A stretch of DNA of 10,362 bases from an uncultured Oscillospiraceae bacterium (lineage in GTDB: Bacteria; Bacillota; Clostridia; Oscillospirales; Acutalibacteraceae): the NCBI GenBank assembly GCA_900549675.1, contig URPG01000047.1, positions 1-10,362 on the forward strand, in the 5' to 3' direction. Position 1 is the first letter of the stretch. Every line of letters starts with the position of its first letter. A model generated the notes under the pieces. It did not search any database. It was not told the origin of the DNA and saw only the letters and a program-made list of their open reading frames with translations. The position numbers and the translations under genes are program-made. This document shows positions 1-5,434 of this stretch, one piece after another.

Positions 1-1
1 T

Positions 2-445
2 CATATCGGCAACGCCTTATGTTTGGTCGCCGCCCTGTTAATGGGCGGTGTAAAAGGCGGATTGGCGGGCGGAATCGGCATGGCACTCTATGATTTGACC
101 AATCCAATTTTTGTGATGTATGCACCTTTTACCTTTATTCAAAAATTTGTAATGGGATTTCTCTGCGGCAAAATTGCTTTTGCCAAAGGGAACGAAGAAC
201 GCAGTCTGCGCCGAAATCTCGCCGGAACCATCGTGGGTGCCTTGGCAAATATCTTCTTTGCTCAACTGAATGCATTGATTGTAGACAGTTTAATCATGGG
301 TCAAAACTGGTCAGCCGTGCTGGCCGTGGGCGGTACAAAATTAATTGTCAACCTCATCAATGCCGCTTTAGCGGTTATCATAGCTCTGCTGCTCTATCCT
401 CCTGTACAAAAAGCTCTGCGTTTAAGCAAGCTTTTAGAGGAATGA
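2..445 (+). CDS. ECF transporter S component-like membrane protein, 3' part only
   Basis: The reading frame is already open at the left edge of the window and ends at TGA 443-445, so 147 C-terminal residues are visible and the true start lies outside. The visible part is strongly hydrophobic, with about four membrane segments separated by short basic loops. It opens with HIGNALCLVAALLMGG followed by a glycine-rich stretch, then YDL and APFTFIQKF. That pattern recalls the membrane-embedded substrate-binding (S) subunits of energy-coupling factor vitamin transporters, which capture a vitamin or metal and dock onto a shared EcfT/EcfA module. No energising subunits are present in the window, which fits S components that use a shared ECF module encoded elsewhere. 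The substrate cannot be assigned from this fragment. The family call rests on the overall pattern rather than on a diagnostic motif, so another small polytopic membrane family remains possible. Confidence 0.68.
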   Translation, partial: HIGNALCLVAALLMGGVKGGLAGGIGMALYDLTNPIFVMYAPFTFIQKFVMGFLCGKIAFAKGNEERSLRRNLAGTIVGALANIFFAQLNALIVDSLIMGQNWSAVLAVGGTKLIVNLINAALAVIIALLLYPPVQKALRLSKLLEE

Positions 446-477
446 TTTCAACATTACAGCTTAAAGCACAAGTATAA

Positions 478-521
478 CCCCTAAAAACGGAGAGTGAAAA
501 TTCACTCTCCGTTTTTAGGGG
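478..521. terminator. Bidirectional intrinsic terminator between convergent genes
   Basis: This is a perfect 21-bp inverted repeat (478-498 with 501-521) around a two-base centre. The GC-rich core CGGAGAGTGAA is preceded by five A and its complement is followed by five T, so a U-tract hairpin forms in either direction. It lies between the ECF-like gene (ends 445) and the convergent lipoprotein gene (stop 515-517) and should terminate both. Confidence 0.92.
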
Positions 522-1369
522 TTTGGTTCAGACCATAGAATATGCGTTTGATTTTGTACACAAAAATTATTTTTTAGTTCTTGATAACTGTTTAAACACT
601 CTGTTTTCTCATCGAATAACTCTCGTTTTTTCGCTTCTCCCTCTTTTGTTTTTACCGTGCTTTCTACAATAAAGTAGGCGGTTTGCGGATGAGGAGTAAT
701 CTCGTCCGGTATTTCATCGGGAGCATAATCGGTTTTTTCAATACATTCATTTGCACTGTTCATTTGCAGAATGCTTACTGTTTGGGGCGGATTCATCACC
801 GTCACTGAAATATTGATGATTGTTTTTTGATTCACTTTCTTTCCATTTTGTTCGGCAGAAACCCTGCCGCTAAGCTCAGTGGAATAGGAACTACCTTCTT
901 CATACAAATTTGCAGAAGCTTGATTTCCCTGCTTCACATAAACTTTTCCCGCCTGATCTTGAAATATTGGATGAAAGGAATAAACTCGTGGAGCTTCACT
1001 GGTGCTGACATACACGCTGCCTTTTATTTCCACCCGCTCTTCATTATCCCCCTGAATAAACTCGCAATGCAGGTCATAGGCGGCGTCATTTCCGTGAATT
1101 TCAATCGTAGAGTCTTGCGCCTGTGTATTCTCTGAACGGTACACAAACCGGTAAGCGCCGCTGATAGAATCCAGTTGAAAGGGATGTTCTTTGTCATCCG
1201 TTTTTGTGAGATAAAACACACCTTTATCATTCACAGGCAAATTCTCCGAAGTCACCAAAACGCCTATTAGTTTATCTTTATTCTGATTTTCCGGCTCAGC
1301 CCTGCATGCCGTTATGCCAATAGTCAAAAGAATTAAAATGATGAAGGCAGAAAACTTTTGAATCTTCAT
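515..1369 (-). CDS. Predicted lipoprotein of unknown function
   Basis: This gene encodes 284 residues. The start chosen is the ATG at 1369-1367 because a full AGGAGGT (1375-1381) sits 5 bases upstream of it; the in-frame ATG at 1384 overlaps that ribosome binding site and would add only five residues. The N-terminus is a type II signal peptide: a short basic n-region (MKIQK), a hydrophobic core at about residues 7-18 and a lipobox ITAC with the lipidated cysteine at residue 22. The mature protein should therefore be tethered outside the cytoplasmic membrane. It begins with a charged linker and LIGVLVTSENLP, a phrase that resembles the start of other uncharacterised clostridial lipoproteins (from memory). 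The rest is polar and beta-rich in appearance, with four further cysteines. I recognise no catalytic or binding domain. It is monocistronic, with its own promoter, and its stop codon lies inside the downstream terminator stem. Confidence 0.85.
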   Translation of the reverse strand: MKIQKFSAFIILILLTIGITACRAEPENQNKDKLIGVLVTSENLPVNDKGVFYLTKTDDKEHPFQLDSISGAYRFVYRSENTQAQDSTIEIHGNDAAYDLHCEFIQGDNEERVEIKGSVYVSTSEAPRVYSFHPIFQDQAGKVYVKQGNQASANLYEEGSSYSTELSGRVSAEQNGKKVNQKTIINISVTVMNPPQTVSILQMNSANECIEKTDYAPDEIPDEITPHPQTAYFIVESTVKTKEGEAKKRELFDEKTECLNSYQELKNNFCVQNQTHILWSEPNP

Positions 1370-1416
1370 TCTATACCTCCTCATTTTTATGGTAACTATA
1401 AATTTTATCTATTTCT

Positions 1417-1444
1417 ATTATAAATGATCGTAAGAGTGTGTCAA
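1417..1444 (-). promoter_or_regulatory. Consensus sigma-A promoter of the lipoprotein gene
   Basis: On the minus strand there is a perfect TTGACA (1439-1444) and a perfect TATAAT (1417-1422), separated by 16 bases. Transcription should start near 1410, giving a leader of about 40 bases before the ATG at 1369. The exact match suggests strong expression without need of an activator. Confidence 0.85.
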
Positions 1445-1492
1445 GTGATAGGAAACTATATTCAATAAAAAACTAAAATAAAAATGCAGTTC

Positions 1493-1522
1493 TTGATAAA
1501 TTGAGGAGATTTATGTTACAAT
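1493..1522 (+). promoter_or_regulatory. Extended -10 promoter of the Crp/Fnr gene
   Basis: TTGATA (1493-1498) and TACAAT (1517-1522) are separated by 18 bases, and TG at 1514-1515 gives an extended -10. The predicted start is near 1529, about 48 bases before the ATG. The leader contains a short palindrome, TCATA-CT-TATGA (1541-1552), of unknown significance. Confidence 0.65.
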
Positions 1523-1576
1523 ACAGTTAGTTTTAACAAATCATACTTATGACTGGTTTTGTGAAAAGAGGTGCCT

Positions 1577-2251
1577 ATGTTTACTCTATTAAAAAACTCT
1601 CCGCTTTTTGCCAATATGACAGAAAAAGAAATTGAAGATTGCTTGCATTACAGCGGCTCCGAAATTGTCAGCTACGAAAAGGATGAAATCATCTTTTATC
1701 AGCAGGACAAGCCCCAAAAATTGCATTTATTGATCGAGGGCAGCGTCGTTATCGGCAGTGATTCCATGTCCGGCAAGCGAAACATTATCGCCACCTTTAA
1801 CCACGCTGGGGAATTATTTGGTGAGGTTTTTCTGTTCCTGCAAAAAGAGGAATATGATAACTATGCACAAGCCGCCACTGCTGTCAAAGTTTTAGAAATG
1901 CCAAAAGAATTTCTATATCCCGGCGACAAACAGAATCATCCCTACCACAATCAAATTATCTCTAATATGCTTGCCATACTTGCCAAAAAAGCGTATTATC
2001 TCAATAAAAAGCTGCAAATCATGTCCGGCATGACTCTGCGGCAAAAAATTATTAAACTTTTAATGCAAAACTGTCAGCCAAACGGACAAGTAAATCTTAG
2101 AATGAACCGAGAAGAATTAGCCGATTTTTTAAATACGGCAAGGCCTTCACTCTCTCGTGAACTCATGAAAATGCAGGAAGAAAAGCTAATTAAGATTGAA
2201 AAAAAGTCTATTACGATTTTAAATAAAGAAAATTTGCAGCAATTGCTTTAA
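1577..2251 (+). CDS. Crp/Fnr-family transcriptional regulator
   Basis: The protein has 224 residues, the normal length for the family. ATG 1577 is preferred over the in-frame GTG at 1571 because the only good Shine-Dalgarno, GAGGTG (1568-1573), overlaps that GTG and is correctly spaced for the ATG. Residues about 5-115 form a cyclic-nucleotide-binding-type beta-roll, including the LIEGSVVIG strand and GELFGEVFLF. A long dimerisation helix follows at about 120-150. The C-terminal winged helix-turn-helix contains MNREELADFLNTARPSLSREL (split at residues 176-196), with S191 and R194 positioned like DNA-reading residues of FNR. Only two cysteines are present (C22, C166), so it lacks the four-cysteine Fe-S cluster set of classical FNR, and the ligand is unknown. 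It sits immediately upstream of the three-gene cassette but is separated from it by a terminator. It probably activates the cassette through the inverted repeat at 2300-2313. Confidence 0.93.
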   Translation: MFTLLKNSPLFANMTEKEIEDCLHYSGSEIVSYEKDEIIFYQQDKPQKLHLLIEGSVVIGSDSMSGKRNIIATFNHAGELFGEVFLFLQKEEYDNYAQAATAVKVLEMPKEFLYPGDKQNHPYHNQIISNMLAILAKKAYYLNKKLQIMSGMTLRQKIIKLLMQNCQPNGQVNLRMNREELADFLNTARPSLSRELMKMQEEKLIKIEKKSITILNKENLQQLL

Positions 2252-2255
2252 AGAT

Positions 2256-2293
2256 AAAAATTCGGTAACGATAATAATCGATGCCGAATTTTT
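2256..2293 (+). terminator. Intrinsic terminator of the Crp/Fnr gene
   Basis: A 10-bp stem (2256-2265 with 2284-2293, AAAAATTCGG and its complement) is extended inward by further pairs and a CGAT/ATCG segment around an AATA loop. A T-rich tract follows. It lies 4 bases after the stop codon, so the regulator is probably transcribed separately from the cassette. Confidence 0.85.
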
Positions 2294-2299
2294 ATTTTG

Positions 2300-2313
2300 G
2301 TAACAACCGTTAC
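2300..2313. promoter_or_regulatory. Putative Crp/Fnr operator GTAAC-N4-GTTAC
   Basis: GTAACAACCGTTAC is a perfect inverted repeat with 5-bp arms and a 4-bp spacer, the same arm and spacer lengths as FNR boxes (TTGAT-N4-ATCAA). Its centre, 2306.5, is about 41.5 bp upstream of the start predicted from the -10 at 2336-2341. That is the position used by class II Crp/Fnr activators. The adjacent gene encodes such a regulator, so it is the natural candidate to bind here. A second copy of the half-site GGTAAC lies at 2264-2269, inside the terminator. Confidence 0.72.
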
Positions 2314-2332
2314 TGTCTTTCTTATTTTTCCC

Positions 2333-2341
2333 TGTTATAAT
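2333..2341 (+). promoter_or_regulatory. Activator-dependent extended -10 promoter of the cassette
   Basis: TGTTATAAT combines a perfect TATAAT (2336-2341) with the TG of an extended -10. No recognisable -35 is found 16-18 bases upstream; that space is taken by the end of the inverted repeat and CTGTCT. The combination suggests dependence on an activator bound at 2300-2313. The predicted start near 2348 gives a leader of about 29 bases. Confidence 0.72.
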
Positions 2342-2376
2342 CAATACAAAATAATAACCCCAACGGAGGTTTTAAC

Positions 2377-3612
2377 ATGAATTCCTATTTTTCTTTTTCA
2401 GATAAAGTGTATGATATAACCGAAAAATATCCACAGGTCATCGATGTTCTGGCCGCACACGGCTTTGAAAATCTCAAAAATGATATGATGAGAAAAACAC
2501 TTGGCAAAACGGTTTCCTTGGAAATGGCTTTAAAAAGTAAAAAAATCGACCCTGCCGCTTTCGAGCAGCAGATTATCGATGCTATTGAGCAAAACCAGCT
2601 TCCGCTCAACACCGGATTAGTCGAGGCTAAGCAAGAAAACAGCGGAGATGTCACGGTAAAGGGAATTCTCCCCTGCCCTATTCGTGTTCCGCTTTTAGAA
2701 TCTTTGGAAAAATGGTTTGCGAGTCAAGAAACCAAATTTGATTACAGTTTGCAGGCTGCCAGTATGGGTCTGGATTGGCTGGAAGAAGAAATCCGGGAAA
2801 ACGAGGATAAAGGCGCTGATGCTTTGGCCGATGTCTACCTCTCCGCCGGATTCGGTCTGTTCTTTGACCGCCAATTGATGGGGCGTTACAAGGAAAAAGG
2901 CATCTTTAAAGATTTGACGGGAGCGACAAAATTAAACCCCGTTTTTGACAACGAAAAGATTGACTTGAAAGACCCTCTGCATCAATATTCTATCTTAGGT
3001 GTTGTACCTGCAATTTTTATGGTAAATGAATCAGCCTTGGGCGACAGACCTTATCCCAAAAGCTGGGCAGACCTCTTAACCACTGCATTTGAAAACAGCA
3101 TTGCTCTGCCGGTTCGTGATTTGGATTTATTCAACGCAATTTTACTGGGGATTTATTCTGCCTACGGAAAAGAAGGAATTGAAAAATTGGGCAAAGCCCT
3201 GCTGACAGGTATGCACCCTGCTCAAATGGTAAAGTCCGGCACACGCAAGGCCGCTCCACAGACCCCTGTCGTCACCGTTATGCCTTATTTCTTCACTTGG
3301 ATGGCAAAAGAAAACAATGCCCTATCTCCGGTATGGCCCTCTGACGGTGCAATTGTCAGCCCAATTTTCTTACAGACCAAAGCCGCTACCGCAGAAAAAA
3401 CACAGCCCTTTGTCGATTTCCTTTTCTCAAAGGAATTAGGCGAAGTATTCGCCACAGGCGGTAAATTTCCTGCCACACATCCTGAAGTGGACAACAAGCT
3501 TTCCCCCGAACAAACCTTTTTATGGCCGGGCTGGGATTTTATTCATTCGCACGACATTGGTGCCTTACTCAAAGAATTGGAACAAGTCTTTTTTAACGTG
3601 AAAGGAGAGTAA
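2377..3612 (+). CDS. Cytoplasmic substrate-binding-protein-like protein with N-terminal DUF1858/ScdA_N-like domain
   Basis: The protein has 411 residues and starts at an ATG with CGGAGG upstream. Residues about 8-72 form a small helical domain (YDITEKYPQVIDVL, then HGFENL and a TVSLEMALKSKKID segment) resembling the DUF1858/ScdA_N group. Residues about 92-390 resemble a type 2 periplasmic binding protein of the iron(III)-binding class: YPKSWADLL and IALP in the middle, then DGAIVSPIFLQTKAA, TQPFVDFLFSKELGEVF and FPATHPEVDN near the end. There is no signal peptide, lipobox or membrane segment, so it should stay in the cytoplasm, which is unusual for this fold. The only cysteine is C100, in GILPCPIRVP at the start of the binding domain. 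A GTPase gene follows after one base. The ligand is unknown; a metal, metal complex or cofactor is an inference from the neighbours. Confidence 0.8.
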   Translation: MNSYFSFSDKVYDITEKYPQVIDVLAAHGFENLKNDMMRKTLGKTVSLEMALKSKKIDPAAFEQQIIDAIEQNQLPLNTGLVEAKQENSGDVTVKGILPCPIRVPLLESLEKWFASQETKFDYSLQAASMGLDWLEEEIRENEDKGADALADVYLSAGFGLFFDRQLMGRYKEKGIFKDLTGATKLNPVFDNEKIDLKDPLHQYSILGVVPAIFMVNESALGDRPYPKSWADLLTTAFENSIALPVRDLDLFNAILLGIYSAYGKEGIEKLGKALLTGMHPAQMVKSGTRKAAPQTPVVTVMPYFFTWMAKENNALSPVWPSDGAIVSPIFLQTKAATAEKTQPFVDFLFSKELGEVFATGGKFPATHPEVDNKLSPEQTFLWPGWDFIHSHDIGALLKELEQVFFNVKGE

Positions 3613-3613
3613 A

Positions 3614-4315
3614 ATGAATCTCACGATTTTTTCAGGGCCTCCCTCATCGGGAAAAACCTCTGTGATTTTAAAAGCAATCACCGCCTTCCAAAAATCCGGT
3701 ATTTCGGTTGGCGTTGTCAAGTTTGACTGCCTGCATACCGATGATGACACGCTATATGAAAAAGCAGGTATCCCCGTTAAAAAGGGACTTTCCGGTGCAC
3801 TTTGCCCCGACCATTTCTTTGCCTCTAACATTGAGGACGTTGTAAAATGGGGCAACAAAGAAAAACTGGATTTATTGATTACCGAATCTGCCGGACTTTG
3901 CAACCGCTGTTCTCCTTATTTAACCGATATTAAAGGCATTTGTGTAATTGATAATCTTTCCGGAATCAACACGCCCAAAAAAATCGGCCCCATGCTGAAA
4001 GCCGCTGACATTGTAGTGGTAACAAAAGGTGATATTGTATCACAGGCAGAAAGAGAAGTGTTTACCTCCCGTATCAGTATGGTCAACCCAAAAGCTATGG
4101 TGATGCACGTGAACGGACTTACCGGACAAGGTGCTTATGAACTCAGCACTCTTTTATACGATGAAAATCAAAATATTGATTCTGTTCAAGGCATTAAGCT
4201 GCGCTTTCCCATGCCGTCTGCCATGTGTTCGTATTGTTTGGGAGAAACCCGTATCGGAGAAAGTTATCAGCTTGGCAATATCAAAAAAATGAATTTTGAG
4301 GAGGATAACCGATGA
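3614..4315 (+). CDS. HypB/UreG-like P-loop GTPase with additional cysteine motifs
   Basis: The protein has 233 residues and starts one base after the previous stop, with AAAGGAG 6 bases upstream. It follows the HypB/UreG order of motifs: Walker A GPPSSGKTS (8-16); VVKFDCLHTDDDT (35-46), matching the switch region; CPDH (64-67), where UreG has its metal-binding CPH and HypB its cysteine-histidine pair; ITESAGLCNRCSP (89-101), where HypB has ENVGNLVCP; and IGPMLKAADIVVVTKGD (124-140), where TKGD replaces the usual NKxD base-recognition motif. VNGLTGQG (167-174) follows. HypB and UreG deliver nickel to hydrogenase or urease using GTP. This protein also carries a C-terminal extension with MCSYCLGETRIG (204-215), a likely metal or redox site not typical of either family. 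No hydrogenase or urease gene is visible here, so the client is unknown. The stop overlaps the next start. Confidence 0.87.
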   Translation: MNLTIFSGPPSSGKTSVILKAITAFQKSGISVGVVKFDCLHTDDDTLYEKAGIPVKKGLSGALCPDHFFASNIEDVVKWGNKEKLDLLITESAGLCNRCSPYLTDIKGICVIDNLSGINTPKKIGPMLKAADIVVVTKGDIVSQAEREVFTSRISMVNPKAMVMHVNGLTGQGAYELSTLLYDENQNIDSVQGIKLRFPMPSAMCSYCLGETRIGESYQLGNIKKMNFEEDNR

Positions 4316-5337
4316 AAAATTTGACAATAGCTGAACTGCTCACACGTTATCCTTTCGCCGAAGATTTTTTTCAACAAAACCGATTGGATGTTCATGGGTT
4401 TGAACATCTCTCCTTTTCAGATTATCTCGAGCACTTCTCGATTGACGAGCGGGAAGACAACGCCATTGATGTAGAAAAAATGCCGTTGGAGTTAGAGGCC
4501 TATATTCAACAGATGATTGACTTTTTGGGCATGGAGCAGACCAACCTCATTCAGTCGCTCACCATTTTGCCCGGTACCAATAAAAGCGGCACACCTGAAA
4601 ATTTTGAAAAGCTGACCATTCTTCCCTCACAAGTCATTGCGATTGTCGGTCCGACAGGCTCCGGAAAAAGCCGATTGCTCGCCGACATTGAATGGGCGGC
4701 GCAAGGTGACACGCCTACCGGAAGCAGCATTTTAATCAATGACACGGTTCCTGACCCAAAGTGGCGGTATTCTTCCAACAACAAATTGGTGGCTCAACTC
4801 TCCCAAAATATGAATTTTGTCATGGATTTGCAGGTTGGTGAATTTTTGGAAATGCACGCACAAAGCCGCATGGTACAAAATCCCAAGGAAATGACCAAGC
4901 GTATTTTAGAGGCCGCGAATAAATTAGCGGGCGAAAGCTTTGCGTTAACCACCCCCATTACCAGCTTGAGTGGCGGACAATCGCGTGCGCTAATGATTGC
5001 CGATACCGCTATCCTCAGCACCTCCCCTATTGTTCTAATTGATGAGATTGAGAATGCGGGCATTGACCGCCGCCGCGCTTTGGAATTGTTGATTTCAGAA
5101 GACAAAATTGTTCTCATGGCAACGCATGACCCGCTGTTGGCTCTATTAGCAGACCGACGCATTGTCATCCAAAACGGAGGTATTCATGCGGTGATTGAAA
5201 CAGACGCAGAAGAAAAGAAAATCCTAACGCAATTGGACAAAATCGACCAAGTGATTCAAGCCTCCCGAAAAGAACTGCGCGCCGGCAATCTGCTCAACAA
5301 ACAACTTTTGTTTAAAGATTTCCCTCAAGATTTTTAA
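4312..5337 (+). CDS. Soluble ABC ATPase with N-terminal ScdA_N-like domain
   Basis: The protein has 341 residues. Its ATG overlaps the GTPase stop (ATGA) and GAGGAGG lies just upstream, indicating translational coupling. Residues about 1-72 form a small helical domain (TIAELLTRYPFAEDFF, then NRLDVHGFEHLSF) that resembles ScdA_N/DUF1858 without its cysteines and parallels the N-terminus of the first cassette protein. The ABC domain spans about 80-295: Walker A GPTGSGKS (113-120), Q-loop around Q165, signature LSGGQSRAL (219-227), Walker B IVLIDEIENAG (240-250) with catalytic E245, and switch histidine in ATHDP (270-274). Everything needed for ATP hydrolysis is present. A charged helical tail follows to residue 341. 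There is no membrane segment and no permease gene nearby, so it is probably a soluble machine rather than a transporter subunit, although a distant permease cannot be excluded. It has no cysteines. Confidence 0.93.
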   Translation: MKNLTIAELLTRYPFAEDFFQQNRLDVHGFEHLSFSDYLEHFSIDEREDNAIDVEKMPLELEAYIQQMIDFLGMEQTNLIQSLTILPGTNKSGTPENFEKLTILPSQVIAIVGPTGSGKSRLLADIEWAAQGDTPTGSSILINDTVPDPKWRYSSNNKLVAQLSQNMNFVMDLQVGEFLEMHAQSRMVQNPKEMTKRILEAANKLAGESFALTTPITSLSGGQSRALMIADTAILSTSPIVLIDEIENAGIDRRRALELLISEDKIVLMATHDPLLALLADRRIVIQNGGIHAVIETDAEEKKILTQLDKIDQVIQASRKELRAGNLLNKQLLFKDFPQDF

Positions 5338-5361
5338 GTCTGATAAGCTCTTAAAAACAAA

Positions 5362-5403
5362 AAATGAACTGTACCCGATTGCTTTCCGGGGAACAGTTCA
5401 TTT
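5362..5403. terminator. Bidirectional terminator between the cassette and the GH3 gene
   Basis: An 11-bp outer stem (5362-5372 with 5393-5403, AAATGAACTGT and its complement) encloses an inner CCCG/CGGG stem (5374-5377 with 5387-5390). It is flanked by an A-rich run on the left and TTTATTCTGTTT on the right. It lies between convergent genes and should serve both. Confidence 0.85.
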
Positions 5404-5434
5404 ATTCTGTTTAGCCATTTAGATTTAAATATAC

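Noticed and set aside
1541..1552. A TCATA-CT-TATGA palindrome in the Crp/Fnr leader as an autoregulatory site.
   Set aside because: It does not match the GTAAC-N4-GTTAC element in sequence or spacing, and short AT-rich palindromes are common by chance.
4794..5168. A 124-codon minus-strand frame opposite the ABC ATPase, and similar long antisense frames elsewhere such as 9555-10028.
   Set aside because: They lie opposite well-supported genes, have no ribosome binding sites and give compositionally odd proteins; they are antisense shadows.
2377..5337. Reading the cassette as a conventional iron ABC importer.
   Set aside because: There is no permease gene, no signal peptide on the binding-protein-like protein, and a GTPase sits where a permease would be expected.
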